Of a stretch of 64,000 bases of DNA, positions 1 to 15,400 are shown piece after piece. Origin of the DNA: Sphagnum compactum (Eukaryota > Bryophyta > Sphagnopsida > Sphagnales); assembly GCA_965153455.1 (NCBI GenBank), contig OZ234498.1, positions 3,162,001 to 3,226,000 of the forward strand. The letters are read 5' to 3'. Made by a program: the position numbers and the translations under genes. Each line of letters starts with the position of its first letter. Within the stretch, counting starts at the first letter, position 1. The notes under the pieces were generated by a model. The model searched no databases. It was not told where the DNA came from and saw only the letters and a program-made list of their open reading frames with translations.

Positions 1-3000
1 AATCAACTAATGGGGATTTTGCATTTCTTAGCCAAATTGCACGTTTTATTATTGCCAAAAGTTTCATTTCAGAACCTAAAACCTTACAACTCTATCGGGT
101 TGGAATTTTAAAAATGTGGCAAAAATTCCAACTATTGCGAGGTTATATGGTTGCAAGTCCCCTCCTATCACTTAGCACTGGTTTGGTCAAATGTGAATTG
201 AGGGTTAAGTTAATCCTTTAATTTTTGGGGGGTGAAGTGTGAAGAAAAACATTGATCACTCAAAGGGAAAGAAATCTTTTCGACTTGTGTAATTTCTAAA
301 TCAGAAGGAAAAGCCCAAAGGAAAAAAGAGAAAAGAAAAAAGAAAATCCCATCTGACTATAAAAGGGTTTGGCTCAAAGGGCAGAGTCCCTTGAAATGTT
401 TGAGCAAAAAAAAAAGGGGGGGGGGGGCAGCACTGTCCCTGCCCGTGTTTAGTTGGTTAAAAAACCAAACCCAAACTTCACCTACCCTGTCCAAATGGGG
501 AATAGTAACAAAGTAAAAAGTAACTGTTGCGTGTACGTTGCGGTACTTCGCCGAGCACGGCTTCTAAGCTTGGCAGTACGATAAGTACCACGAAGGCACG
601 GCGAAACTTCAACAACGAGCCGACCAATCAACTGACCAACGGACCCACCACCTGACCAACGGGACTCTGTACCACATGACGGAAAGTAGGCTAAATCGTA
701 GGTACCTATGTTCCTACCTACCTACAATGTGCACCTCTTGATAGATCTATTTCAAAATTTGAAAAAAGTAAAAAAATATTAAAAGAAATTGTCATAGCCT
801 TCCCCTGTGGCCAATCTTGACTTCGATTTTATTGTTTTAAAAGGGGTTTGGAGAGGACGCAGAAGGTGGGGAAAAACCCTATTTGTTTGTCGTTTTGTTT
901 CATTACAAAAACTTATTAGATGTGGTCGGTTTGTTGTTGTCGATGGGGGCTCTTCATCCTTTTTTTATGTCCGAGTTTCTCCCAATAAATAAGTAGCCAC
1001 GAGACACCCCCCTTTTTCAATATTTGAGATGTTTCTCCCAATAAAACAACATTACCGTTATTTTAACCCTTAAAAAAAATTGAATTGAAAAATTCAATAT
1101 AAGTAGTAGCCTAAGTAAGTTGAATTTATGTTCCGTTTCAACTTCAATGTGTTACGCAAGAGTTTGATGATGATAGATCAACTATAATGTAAAAGTTATG
1201 TGAAGTCCGTTCCATTTGGGGAACTAAATGATGTATGTACCCTACTATTACCCATGAAATGGAAAATGATGGACAATAAACCCCCAACCATGATCCACAA
1301 AGTGATGGATAATAATTCAACAAAAGGGATGTTGTTATGATCATGTTGGTGGTCCACTTCTTTTGCACTTATGAAAGGTATGGAGTTATGGGGTCATGTA
1401 CGAGTTGTTGGCTAGGGTCCCACACCTTTATATTTTTGATAAGGCCTCTTGTAATGGTGCATCCACACTTGATGTTAAATCAATGTTAAATGAAAATCGT
1501 GGAACCTACCCATGTTGGTACTACCACCGTAGATTTGGTCTGTTACCTAATATTAGGGTCTTGTTAAACCTAACTTTGTGCTTACTCTTTGTCATCTACC
1601 TAATATTAGGATTTTCGCCGAAATGCATAACATCTCAAGGATGTCACCATTGAGGGACGGACTATAGGTATGTTTGCGGTGTGACCAAATTAGCCTTAAA
1701 AAAAGGTAACGTAACAACTGGTTCGATGACGACCGACCGTCCATTAAAGCCATAAAACACTAGTTTTTTGGTTGGCTTACACTATCGACAATAATAATAT
1801 TTTTTTGTTTACACTACGGACAATAATACCAAACACTAACACAAAGTGACAAGAAAAAAGCATGATCACACAATTTTATTTATTTATTTATTTATTTCCT
1901 TTGGGACCTTAATTATCTCTCACCTTCATGTGTTAGGCATATGTGAGTGATCCGATCCGCCTAAGTAACATAAGCTCAAAGGATTGCATTTCATGAGTTG
2001 AGCTTCATGAGGAATTTAAGCACGACCCAAGTGCGTCCAACCAATTGAGTGCGCTCCGTTTGAGCTTCGTGAGGAAACGAAGAGAGTGCATCTAAGCGAG
2101 AGCTCGGTTTTCACCTCGCAAGTAACCTAACGCATGGGAGTATGTCCGAGCAACCCAAGTGCTCGACCACAAAAACATTCAAATTTTTTTGTACAAACAA
2201 ATACCTAAAATGGAAATTATTCAAAGAAAACTTCCAAGAAGTTTCCCTTTTGTTTTTGTTTTTGTTTCTCTGTTCTTCGACGAAAACTGAGAATCTCGTC
2301 GGTCAGCACTTTTTTCGGGCAGGGGAGCCTGAAAAAGTTTGGCGGATTGACGACGAAGGGCGCGTAGCGGATTGCTGCCGTCGTCGCTTGAGCTTTTTCG
2401 GCTACACAGGTCTCCTCTCTCTGTCTGTCTTCCGCTGAGAATCTCTGGTGGTGGTTGTAGAAACGCAACATAATCTTATGAAGCATTTGGCAAATTGGAG
2501 AATGCATTAATCATCTTCAAAGTTTTTTGAGGCATATTATGAGATGGAAGATTGCTTTTGCACTTGTCCATAACGTTGGTCTTTCTTCTACAGAGGTTTC
2601 ATGCTTTGGGGTTTTCTGTCTTTCTCAATAACATTGTCCACTACTAGTATTGTTTTTTTGAAAGAACTTGAAATGGATTGATGGGTCTGTAACCATGGGG
2701 GTTGTACAAGCTCCTCGAGCACATGATGCAGAACTAAAGAGGGTGCTAACATGATAAGCCCATGATAAGCCCATACTTGCTTCTGTGCACTACTCAAGTA
2801 AGTGCACACAAAAGTTGGAACTCAAAGTACGCTTCTAGAATCCTGACAAACTCAAAGACAAAACAGCTCGAGACAACAGCTCGAAAGCTGATTCCTGTCA
2901 ACGAGGATAAAAGGATACACAAGAGCACAATGCTACTGGGCTTGTGATGAAGCAAGTATTGACAATCGACCGTTTGGAACTAAAACGCACTAGAGTTTCC

Positions 3001-3478
3001 GTTTCCACACAAGTGTATATTCTCCAAGGACGCACTGGACTATATTTCTCGTCCTTACAAGAAAAACGTTTGCTTCACATATGACCCACCACTACACAAA
3101 CTGCCATTCTTGTGCAAACGACACAGTTTGTCAGAGAAAGGAAGAAAACAACGAAGAAGATGAACGAAACCCGGATTGCTAAAACAACGGGGGCAGAGTG
3201 ATGCACAAGGAAGCAAACCCTTTTTTTCGTCACCGCCCGAGCGGTCATTGGCAAAAAAAACTTTCGGGTTGCCCACTTCGGAGATCTTGCGCGGGACATA
3301 AGATCAGCAGCTCCTTCCTTGAAGCTCGCGGACGAGTGCGAGCACCTCCTCTCACCTTTTGCACTTGCAGTTTTCCTGAAGAGGCTTCTGTCGGTGGTTT
3401 TTACGCGTTGCGTGCAATAGACGTTGTCGTAGTAGCGAGAAGAGCTTGCTTTTTTGCTTTTGAACACGACCCTACGAA
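1..3478. other. Upstream spacer, no gene recognised
   Basis: This is AT-rich sequence with homopolymer runs (a G run near 417-427, a TTTA run near 1876-1898). Short open frames on both strands show no splice-site pattern and no recognisable protein family. The last few hundred bases, about 3100-3478, have a higher GC content and adjoin the start codon of the calcium ATPase gene, so they probably hold its promoter and 5' leader. I cannot place a transcription start. Confidence 0.5.
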
Positions 3479-6400
3479 ATGGGTACGGATTCGCTAGCGA
3501 ACAGAGTCCCTACCTCCGCCGATAGCGATGACGACAGCCAGCGAGTTCTGGATCAGCGCCACACAGAAGACGACAACAATTCCGCGGACAATACTTGGAT
3601 AATTGATCCCAAGCACGACAGCCTTGAGCGTCTGAAGAAGTGGAGGGTAAGCTTGATGCTGTCTCTCTGTCTCTCTCTGTCTTTGAGTCTGTGTTGTTGT
3701 TCTTTCGGTGTGTGCTTGTTTGTTCTTTTAATCTTTTGGTTTTTGTCTTTTTTGCGTGTGGTAAGTATCTTGTGGTAGCTCCCGAGTCCGTTCCTTCTTG
3801 GCTGCTGCTGCTGTTGTGGCTTCTTGTGCTTTTGTTGTTTGCAATGAAGGTGGTGTGGAGTAGTTTGACGAAGGAATGTGTGATCGCCGTGATGCAATGA
3901 GCATCGATCCTTTACAGCAAGGGTTTCTATTTTCTACGCACATTGGTTGTAGGACTGTAGATGTGGACGAGAGCTCGTGCTTTTTCGATCTTTCGCTTCC
4001 TGTCCTTCTTCTCTGGAAATGGTACAAGAGATTAGAGCCGCCTCCTGGGATGTTATGTCTCCTTTTGACGGACGGCCTCAAGCATGACGAGGAAGAAGAA
4101 GAAGAAGAAGAAGAAGAAGAAGGATTTGCCTAACAATGACTGTCTCGTAAACGGATTTGCTCGATGGAAGCAGATGATGCTGAACCGCTAGCTCTTTGAG
4201 ACATCTAGCAAACTGTGAAGAGCGAAGACAATGGAAAAGCCCTCTGTGTGGAGCAAACGCAGATCTCCAAGGTCTAGTAGCTATGGCTAGAAAGGAGGGA
4301 CCTCCATTGTGGAAAAGCTGTAACCACACAGACAGACAAAAAAAATGGAATCGAAGGGGGCTGGAAGCAAGTTCTGGAGGCAGGGACAAACAGAAAGGAG
4401 AACAAGGCCTTAGGAAAATGTGTGGCAAGTTGAAGATCTACTCTCTGAAAGCATTGCAGGGCAGTAACATGAGTTGCTGGAAGGAAACAACAGGACTATG
4501 ACAAAACTGTACATCTTATTTATCTCTTATGCTATGGCATTTTATGAGACTCTGGTGATTGGGTTATCTTCAAGATGGGTCTGTTTTGATAGACTGACTA
4601 TCCCTGGACAAAGCAAGAACTGGAAACTTCAGAGATTGTGTGATATACACATCTCAGCTAGACGCAAGAATGGATAATTGGAATGCCCATGCATCTGTGC
4701 TGCTACTCTGTGGGTGGAGGAGGCCATTGTGTGGGATAATGTACTGAGCGTATTGGAGCAGGATGTGCATTTTGGCAAAATTGATGCATTGATTCATGAG
4801 GCCAATGACATGACATTGACATTTTGAAACTGTGACAATGGCAGAACATCTTGAGCATGTTGATGGGTTGTGGTCACTGATTGCCAATGCCATCAAAGTG
4901 GTCACTGATGGGTTGCCAGTCACTGATTAGGAATTTTGTGGACTGAGGTACTGTTGTGTGCAGCAAGCCACATTGACTGTGAATGCAACACGGCGATTCC
5001 GGTACACCAGCAATCTCAAAAGGCTTGAAGAGAGCAAAAAAAATCAAAGCCCAGCTGCTCGTTTGAGAGCTAGTACACACGTCATTTGTGTAAGTCCTGA
5101 AAAAATACCAGCTGGCTTTGGCATGACACTGTCCAACCTGCAAATGTCTTTGGTTTGGATGTCCTGCACATGTTTCCCATTTTGCAAGAGGGAGGTCTTT
5201 TTACTTATTGAAGTTTTGAATAAATGTGTTGAGGAGGTAGTTCCATCTCAGTGGGACATACACATGCATGAAGCTCCAGCACATACATTGCTTTCTAACT
5301 TGAACATTGTAGTGTCTTCTCACCACAGGCAATTGAAAAATTCAAAAATGCTGCTTCTTGGAAACAAGGTATAGCTTTTGGCAACCATTTTTTCAGTGAT
5401 GTGGAAAAGTTAAGTGTTTTATTGGTTGTTGCCTTGTGGTGGTTTTGAAAATGAGCTCCAGTCCAACTCCTGATCTGATACTGCAACATTTCTTCCGAGT
5501 GAATTGCCAGACAAGCCTCCTCTATTTCTTAGGAAGTTCACTCTCAATCTGTTGGTCAAGATTTGGTAAGTGTTACTTTCCTGATGCTGAATGCTATGGT
5601 GACACAGATCCACCGCCCGAGGGATTTGGACTGGGCCCTAACACCCTTGTGCATCTTCTTCAAGCACGTGAATATGAACATTTATCTAGGCTTGGTGGGG
5701 TAAGAGACCTTCTCTGTAGCCCGTGCTTTTCAAGGTGCTATACTAAAGCTTTGCAGTTGTGTGCAAGACTTAGGTCTTTGAGTGCGAGAGCTGGTTTGGC
5801 TTAATGTCGAACTTCTTGAACAGAGGAACCTGCAGACACACATTACTGTATTTTTCACTCTGCTACTGACATGGACGTAACTGTTATCTTGTAAGTGTGG
5901 TTGCTTTTGTACTCTGAATGTTTTCTATGGATTCTATGTATGGTAGGATATAGAGTTTGTACCTTATGGACTATCAGGTCCTATGGACAGGTTGAAGGTG
6001 TTGCAAGGAACCTTAACACTAGCCTGGAAGAAGGAATCCCAGACTCACCTGAGGAGTTACAGAAGAGAAAGGATGCTTATGGGGACAACACTTATCCAAA
6101 AAAGCGTCCAAAAGGTTTCTTGGTATGGTTGTGGAATCCCTGTGTCTGTAATGTCAAATGGCATCTGAGAATTGTCTCCAAATTATAGAAAGCTCTAATT
6201 CCCCTTGGTTCTCAGGAGCAGAGTAGTTCCATGTCACCATGTTAAGTTTGCATCCTCATATGGCAAAAGTCTAGATGGATCATGCAGTTGATATGGAATG
6301 TTAGAGCTTTAGTTTTTGGTATAGGAAATCTAGTCAAGTTCACTGAGAAGGAGATAAGCCAGGACTCAAATTGTTGCAGTTTTTGGAAATTGAAGTGCTT

Positions 6401-9400
6401 ACGTAGAAGAGTGGGGTGGAATGCAAAAGTTCATGAACCATCAGCATGTTGCTAGGATCCTGGATTGTCTTACAATGAGTGTTTAGACTTAACTTTGGTG
6501 ACTTGAGAGTACTACTGTCTGTACAGATGTCTCGTACTGACTGCCTGCAGAATGTAGCACATGGCATCTTTGCTTTTCATCAAACAGAATCTGTTTCCTC
6601 TCTCACATGGATGTGCTTGGGCTGCAGACATTTCTTTGGGAGGCCTGTCATGACACCACTCTCATCATTCTTATGGTGGCTGCAGTTGTCTCTTTGGCTG
6701 TCTCAATACCAACTGAAGTAAGTCCACTCCAAACTTGCCATTTGACATATTCTTTTCCTAGGGGTCTTTTTTGAGGTTTTCTTTGGTATATGTACACACC
6801 AGAGCATGCAGGAATTGACATGATCCATATATACCTCAAGTTCATCCCAATATCTCTATTACTGCTAAGTTGGGTGTTATCAATAGTCAGTTCTGTAGGT
6901 TCTTGAGGCATTGTAGTTCTAAAATTTTCTTCCTTACTCAAATGTTCAGTCTCATTCTTCTTGAAGAATAATGGCTACCCTCTGAATATTCTCTTAAAGA
7001 TGTCCAGGTATTTGCTCAATTAAGAGAAAATTCTTGTTGTAATTTCATCATTTGGAGTTATCGGATTTTATACAGAGTCTTGTACGTGGGGGGCATTTGA
7101 TAGTCCACTTTCCCTTTTTTAATCTTCTCCCTTTGGTCTTCTAGATTCTGTTCTTTCTTCTTTTTGTTCCTCCTCTTTTGTTTTTTGTTCTTCCCTTCTT
7201 TGTTTTCCTTCTTCTGTGTAGCATGCTAGCCAGTATCATGGCTGAATCTTCTTGTTGCCACTGGACTTGTGACTGAAACTCAGTACACAGGCTAAAGGTT
7301 ACATTGGCTAGTACCCACTGTAGGGAGCTGATGAAGAAGTATGCATGTGATAGAAAAGTTGCTATCTTACATGTCACTGTTGATGGTCACTGAACAAGTG
7401 AGAGACTGACTGTCGATGCTGCTCATATGGCTAGTTTCATAGTTCATACCAAATTAGTCCTTTCTTTCTGTATTTTTCTTCTGCCCTGTTCCTTAGTCTT
7501 CATTCAGAGTTTCTCTTTGACTTAAGTGAAATAGTTTCATCTGCTTCTGGTTACCTTCTATCGTGATTCTGGAGATTTCTCAACACTCATCAAACTGATT
7601 CCTATTTCTCTTCTAACTTAGACTCTATCTTATGATGTACGGAGGCACTGAGTGTTGTTGGTTACATTATTTAAAATGTTGTTGCAATGATTTCATGTAG
7701 CCCAGGTTGTTTAGACCAAGTTATATGGTTGCATATCTCTACTGGTAATGGCTGTGTGCAGGGTGCCAAAAATGGTTGGTACGATGGAACTGCAATTGGA
7801 GTTGCAGTGGTACTTGTTATATCAGTTACAGGTAATGTCCATTTGTTTCTTCATTCAACTGTCCAACTGTTTACTTGGAACAGCTCTGTAATTATTTGGA
7901 GTTGTCAATAATCAGTTTTGTAGGTTCTTAAGGCTTCGCAGTTCAATTGATTTTTTCATATCTCAAATGGTGAGCTTAATTAGTTTCTGCAGAGAAAAGG
8001 TTACACTTCATAGTTTCTGTCATATTGAACCTGCGGTCTGTTCAAGATCTTTTTTTTGGTGTTGCTACAATTGTTATGTTCACACAGATTATTTCAAGGA
8101 CTTCTTAATCCTCAAAAATACATGCTCTTATAAGTGTTTGTTCCTCTTTCCTTGTTTAACTTTCACACTTTCTTTTCCTTTTTGTTCCTCACTCTTCTTA
8201 GTTTCATTCACTTTCTCCTTCTCTTTTAGTTTTTGCTGAGCTACCAAACATCATGGCTGAGTCTTCCCATTACTGCTGGTCTTGTGACATTGACCTCGAT
8301 CTGCAGTAGGAAGCTGATGAAGACAGTGGGGATGTTGTATTAGACAGTCAATAGCTGTTCCTGTTAAAGGTCTCTGAAAATGCATTTGACTTTTAATGCT
8401 GTCCAGCTGTTCCTCAGTCTTGATTTTGAATTTTGTTCTTTAGATTTGGATCTGCTTCCTGTTTGCTGATATGTAGTCAAATCTGAAACCTATTTTGATG
8501 TCTCAATCTATTCAGGATGACTGAGGTCAGAAGTATGTAGAGGTCCTCAGAACTTGTGAAAACATAGTGTTCGTAATTAATCTCATGTTCTTGTGTGCAT
8601 TTTGTGTAGGGCCTCATGGGGCCCTTGTTCCTGTAAAACCCACCCCTTTGGGCTTTACACAGTGTAAAAATTGCATGGTTTTTATTTATTTATTCCTGTG
8701 GTACCTGCTGGGTATCATGGGAAAAAAACAATGGTGGGCTTTTCGAAAATGTAATGCCTGTGGAGACAAGCAATAATGTTTTCGTAAAGCCTGCCAACTC
8801 TTTATGTGAAATAAGGTGCTCTCCAGGTACACCAAAGAAACCAGCGCAAGTTTTTATGTCAGGACTTTGTTTAGCTTAGCCTCGTGATGGACAATGTATC
8901 CTATAGCAGAATCGAAGTAGTGATGCTTTCAAGCGGATTTTATTAAGATCCAAACATTATGTACCACTATCTAACATTTTATACATTGTAACAGCTATCA
9001 GCGACTACAAGCAGTCTTTGCAATTTCGAAGCCTGAATGATCAAAAGGAGAACATTCAGTTGTCGGTGAGTATTCTTGTCAGATAATGCATGTGAAATCT
9101 GTGTTGCTCTATATGCTCAATAGTTTGTCCAACATTTTGTGCTTGTTTTCGTTCAGAACCGATATAACTGTTGGCATCAAAGTGTTACTGTGGATTTTTC
9201 TCTGTAATTTCTTAGAACTGTTGCTCCATGCCTTCTGATACTAGTTTGAGTACCTATTGCAATTCTTTTTTGAAATTTCATTGCAACTGTGCCCTTGGGC
9301 AGATTGGTTTCACAGGCATTCGAGGATTAAGTTATGGGATTTCAGGATTTCATGGATATTGCCAGCTGTGCATGAGGAATTGAAATACAATGGATGTAAC

Positions 9401-12400
9401 ATGCAGGTTGTGAGAGGTGGTGAACGAAAAACTGTATCAATATATGATTTGGTGGTTGGAGACATTGTCCCCTTGTCTATTGGTGGTCAGGTGTGTCCAG
9501 CTGACTTTCCCAAGAGATTTTCAGTTAGTTGTATCCTTGGGGTTTGGTGGCGTTGTTAAGGGGATTTAATTGGAAGTGTAATCAGCATGTGTGAACAGGA
9601 ACTGGTAGAGGTTTCAATATTAGGATTTGTGCATATGGCCTCTTATGTTTTGGCTTACAGTTCAGTCCTGTATATGACATCTTGCGTTGGTTATCCTGTT
9701 GAAAGAAGTGATGGTATCAGCAGCATGTTGGAATTAGCAGCTTCTAATGTGCAAGCCAGTGCTAATTTGAGTAAGTTAAATTCAGGTGCCAGCTGATGGC
9801 TTATTGGTGGAAGGGCATTCACTCTCAATTGATGAGTCCACCATGACTGGTGAAAGTCACCCAGTAAGTTTCAGCTTAGATAAGCATCTTAGTGATATGT
9901 TCTTTGCATGCGAGAGGATGCCATACCCATTTTCCGGGAGCTGATGAAGTTGTTTAGTTCTTGTAGTCAGCAAATGTTCAGCTGGAGCTTTTGAATGATG
10001 TTATAATCTTTACTACTGATATAATTGTTGAAGTCGACCTCATCTTGTTTTTATTTAAGATAAAGAAGTAAAATATTTCTGGGCTGTGAATGCAGTGTTT
10101 CTCCTTTTGATCTGGATTTGACTTTTGAGTGCCAATGATCTGACTTTGTTCGAGTGCCTACTTTGCTTTGTCCTTTGTGCAGGCTAAGAAGGACAGTAAA
10201 GAACCCTTTTTACTATCTGGATGTAAGGTGGATGATGGTCAGGGTATCATGCTGGTGAGTACCTTGAGTCTGCGACTACTGTTTGATGGCTAATCTATTT
10301 AGACAACTTATTTGTCAATTTGAAGTTTGTCTCCTTTTCCTTTTCATTGGGTAATTTCTTTTGGCACAGGTTACTGGTGTTGGCACACACACTGAGTGGG
10401 GCCAAGTCATGGCAGCAATCAGTGAAGACAATGGAGAAGAGACTCCTCTACAAGTAATTTTTGAATGACCAAGTGTGCTTGAAGCTTTTAAATGACACTT
10501 ATTTCTGACCCTTCAGAATTGGATTTCATAACTTTTTTTGCTTAGTTGTAAAAACTCTTTTCAAGTACCTCTGCAGTTTGAAATAGGTTAATGGTTTTCT
10601 GCAGGTGCGATTGAATGGAGCTGCTACTTTCATTGGCAAAGTTGGATTGTCTGTTGCTATTCTTGTCTTTATTATTCAATTCATCAGGTGCATTACTCTC
10701 ACAAGATCTTGGTTACCTGCCATTGTTTGTTATTCACTATCAAGTTGCCATATGACTCCTATTATGTCACAGGTAGTATGACCAAAATTGGGGTCCAAAG
10801 GAATTTGTGGGTTTTCTTTCTCTTCACATGGTTGTTGTCATTATCTAATAGTTAGATTGTTCTGGTTATGTTGAAGACCTGGATGAAATGCATAATATGT
10901 GTCTGGAGGGTTGTTTTTAGCTTGCCCTTGAGAGTGCAACAAAGTTGAGCACCTGTATCTCATCCAGTGATCATTTGCTTGTTGCTCATATTCTTTGCTG
11001 CTATCAGGTATTTTGTTACAGATTATAAGACTGACAAGCATGACCAGCATCCTGCTGAGGTAGTTGTTCGGAAGGTGCTGGGACTATTTACTATTGCGGT
11101 ACTGATTCGAAGCCTCTCCAAACCTTTGTCTCAATGTCTTCTAAAGCAGCCAATATTCTGCATGCAATCTGGAGTTATATTCATATTTCTATTTGTTTAA
11201 TACTTGAGTTAATGATAGACTCAGTAAAGACTGGACCAGGATTGTCAGTTACAGAACAGGCTTCTTACTGTGCAAGGCATGTGCAAAAGTCCTATTTATA
11301 AATAGTATTAATTTCTAATTATTTTATTTTGAGCCCTTGATAGTTTTAGAAACTGTCTGGTTTTCAAGACCAGAGCCATAAACCACTTGACCACCTCTTC
11401 CATGCATGGCAACATGATGGCATAGTACTCGCTCAAGAAAAGTTTGGTGGCAGGTAACAATTGTGGTAGTTGCGGTGCCAGAAGGACTGCCGTTAGCTGT
11501 AACCCTCACGTATGTTCCTCATTTTTGTTTTTCAATTGGATGCATACTCTTTTGTAATTGAGTCCCCCTAGTAAACAGGTACTGGTTGTCTCTCAACTGT
11601 CATTGTGCTTTGTAATATCTGAGATAGATATTTGTGGGAGGTTGATCATTTGTATTTAAATGTTATTAAGGTATGTCATGATGACATTCCAATGGACTGT
11701 GTTTCAGGCTGGCATACTCAATGCGTAAGATGATGGCAGACAAGTCCTTGGTATGTAAAATTTTCCTTGACTTCTTGCTTTTTGTGTTCCTTGCAGTATG
11801 CTCTTATGTAAATGTGCAGTATAGTCCTCCATAATAACTTTGGCTGGAGTTGATTCTGTTTTGAGAAAAATTGAAGTCAAATCTTGTGTTTTGTAATAGG
11901 TTCGCCATCTAGCAGCTTGTGAGACAATGGGATCTGCAACAACCATCTGTACTGACAAGACGGGTACCCTCACAACAAACAAGGTAATTTCAATCAAGGT
12001 GGTTGCACAGACGCGTTTTTGCAGACTGGAAAACTTTGTGTCCTGAGCTTGGCTTTATCATGCTGGAGTTGCAACTGTAATTGGGATGAGTTTTGGATGT
12101 CAAGTAGGCATTTTTTCTTCCTGAGATAAGGGTTATTCCTTACATGTGGGTGGGGTTAAAAGCAGATGACTGTGACAAAGGGCTGGCTTGTAGGCGAAAT
12201 GGTGGATTCATTTGAGTCAACCTCTCTATCTTTAGATTCACGTGAGATTCTTCTACAAGGAATATGTCTCAACAGCTCGGGTTCTGTTTCTGTGCCAAAG
12301 GTAAGTGGTTTATGCTCTTTTGGTGGTGTTGCTGTTGTTGACTGATGAGCTTCTCAACTTACATTCCTTGTGTTTCTTGTTTTGAGCTGCTCAGATATGG

Positions 12401-15400
12401 ATCAAAGCAGGAAAATATTTAAAGGAATTTCCTGTTCCATAGGATTCAGGTGACTTCTAACATCTGGAGCTTGTTACAGGAATTCAGGAACATGTGCCTA
12501 CCAATCTTTTGGGTGGGTATGTAATACTGGTCTACTTGGTTTGACATAATGCTATGAATTGTAGGAAGGAAAGGAGCCAGTGGTGAGTGGCAGCCCCACA
12601 GAGTCTGCTGTTCTTGCATGGGGTCTAAAGGTAGGCAACAATGTTGACCCAGTTTCCTGGCTGCTTTCATATATGTGATCAGGGACACATTTGTGGATAT
12701 TATGGAGTTGATATTGAAATGCCCATTGTATTTGCTGTAGTTGAATTGTTGTAGGTGAAAGAAAGCACGTGTTTGCATGGCCAGGCAGGATGGAGTTGCT
12801 GGAGGGAGCTGCCTTCCTTTTCCCTCTGACTTAAAGTGGCTTTCTTTTCGTTTTTTGTGGATTCAGCTTGACATGAACTTCAAGCAGATAAAGCATGATG
12901 TGCCTGTGCTTCATATTGAAACTTTCAACTCCACAAAGAAACGTGCTGGAGTGGTCTTCAAGGTTAGAATTTCCTTGAACATGTCCTTCACAAAACTGTG
13001 CTGGTAAATTGGTACTTGTTTTGCATCAACCCTTGAAAGCTTGAGACTGTTTTAGAAGTTGTGCTTTCTTGCAGTATCTTGTACAGGTTGTATATATAAT
13101 AAACTGTAAAGTTTACATACTTTTAGTTGGATTGAGCATTAGACCAACAACTGAGCTTCACAACACTTCACATCAGTTCGCTAAAATTGGTGAATGTCAA
13201 TTGTCCTTGGTGAGATGTGGCTGAGTAAAACTAGCCTTTCAATCTTGACTCAGCATATTCTCTATTTGACATATTGGGTGGCTCTGACCTACACACAGAC
13301 AAGTGATGGCAAGGTGCATGTGCACTGGAAGGGAGCAGCAGAGATCATCTTGGACCTGTGTTCTTTTTGGATGGACTCTGATTGCATTGTGCATACATTG
13401 ACATCGGAGAAGGTGTGGCCCGATTTCTGCATTATGTGTTGCACTTGTCAATGCTTTGAGACCTCTAAAGCTGCAGTGATATGGATGTCTCTTTACAAGT
13501 TCTTACATTCTTGTGAAGGTGCTCTTAGATTTCTCTATTGATATTTAGCTAGTTTCCTGCAGAAAGATGAGCTGAGAAAAGTAGTCGAGGGAATGGCAGC
13601 ACTTACATTGCGGTGTATAGCTTTTGCTCACCGCTTGATTGAGGAGTCAGAGGTTCCCATTGGGGAAGATGCTCAGGCCGACTGGCAGACACCTGAGAAT
13701 GATCTTATTCTTTTGGCCATTGCTGGTATCAAGGTACATTTCTCATTGGATAAATAGACCTGCGTCACACCAAATAGGTATATTATGATTTCTGGCTCCA
13801 TTCTGTGTTGATCATCTCTATTTACTCCGTATTGACATTACATGGTTTGGTTACCTTTTTAAACAGTCTTCTGATGGCTTTTTATTTTATTCTATCTGTC
13901 ATTTTATAGTTACTATGACTATTTGTGTGTGATCAGAAAACTAATCTCTAGAGAACAACTGAGCACATTGTATTGAGTATTCTAAATTTTTCAGGATCCT
14001 TGTAGACCTGGTGTCCGGGAAGCTGTCCAAAAGTGTCAAAGGGCAGGTGTGAAGGTGCAGCACTTTTCTTTATCTTGCTTTCAAAGCTGTACTGTGTTTC
14101 TTGTAATTCAACTCAGCAATCTACTTCAGTCTTCAATGTATATGGGAGTAATAGCTGAGATATCTGTATGGTAACTTTGGAAAACAAAGGTCAAGACTGA
14201 ATGTTATGACTATTGTGTAAATTCTTGTTTTTTGTAGGTGCGTATGGTCACAGGGGACAACATATTTACAGCCAAGGCTATTGCTCAGGAATGCGGGATT
14301 TTAGAGGACAAAGGATTGGTGGTTGAGGGCAAGGACTTCCGCACCTGGGATGCTGTGCAGCTGGATAGGGATTTGAAACATCTTTCTGTGAGCTTTATTA
14401 AATTTCCAGAACTGTTGCATTCTCCAGTGTGGTTGTTGTAGGCTGTGAATTCCTTTGCATTGCTTCTTACACATGCTTGCTGTAAGACTGTGTGAGGAGT
14501 AAAATGATGGTTATATCATTACATTCTGCAAGATGGTCTTTCCATGTGACATAGATGGTTTGTTGGGACAATGTCGTGCAGGTCATGGCAAGGTCATCAC
14601 CTACAGACAAGCTTAAACTGGTGCAAGCACTCCAGGCACGGAGAAATGTTGTAGCAGTAACTGGCGATGGGACAAATGATGCACCTGCATTGCATGCGGT
14701 TCTAATCTGTCTCTTGCTTGTGGTTAGAGTGCATGTCAATGTTACTTTTGAGATGCTACAATTGAATCTGATGCTATTGTTGTCATTGAACTGTAGGTTT
14801 AGAGATTTCACATGTGTTGTAGGATCATCAGGTTGGACTAACAAGATGCAAACTGCGGTGTGGCAGGCAGATATTGGGTTGTCCATGGGAATTGCAGGCA
14901 CGGATGTTGCCAAAGAGAGTTCTGATATCATCATTTTGGATGATAACTTCGCCTCGGTTGTGAAGGTATGTACTTGAGTAGATTTTTTTGATGCTAGCTG
15001 GAGCCAACATGACTGAGAACCTTTTCTGTAAACTGTACTGCCTTTTGCTTAGAATATGGACTATGTATGGGGGCAGCACCAGGTTTCCATGTTGGCAACC
15101 CATCAGAGTATCTTTTCCAGCCCAAAGCAGAACTGGATGGGTTCTGTCTCATCCAAACTGGCTTGGCACTGGACAGGTTCTTTTTATGTTTTGTGCTTCT
15201 GTCTCCTGGATTGCCTTGTAAGATGTCTTTCTCAACTTCTTAGAAGTGGTTTTGTTGTATGGGCTTTATAAAGGCATGTTTCTCTTGTGTGTGAATATAC
15301 CTCAGGTTGTAAGTTGGGGACGTTCTGTCTATGCCAACATTCAGAAATTTATCCAGTTTCAATTGACAGTGAACGTTGTAGCATTGGCTCTCAACTTTGT

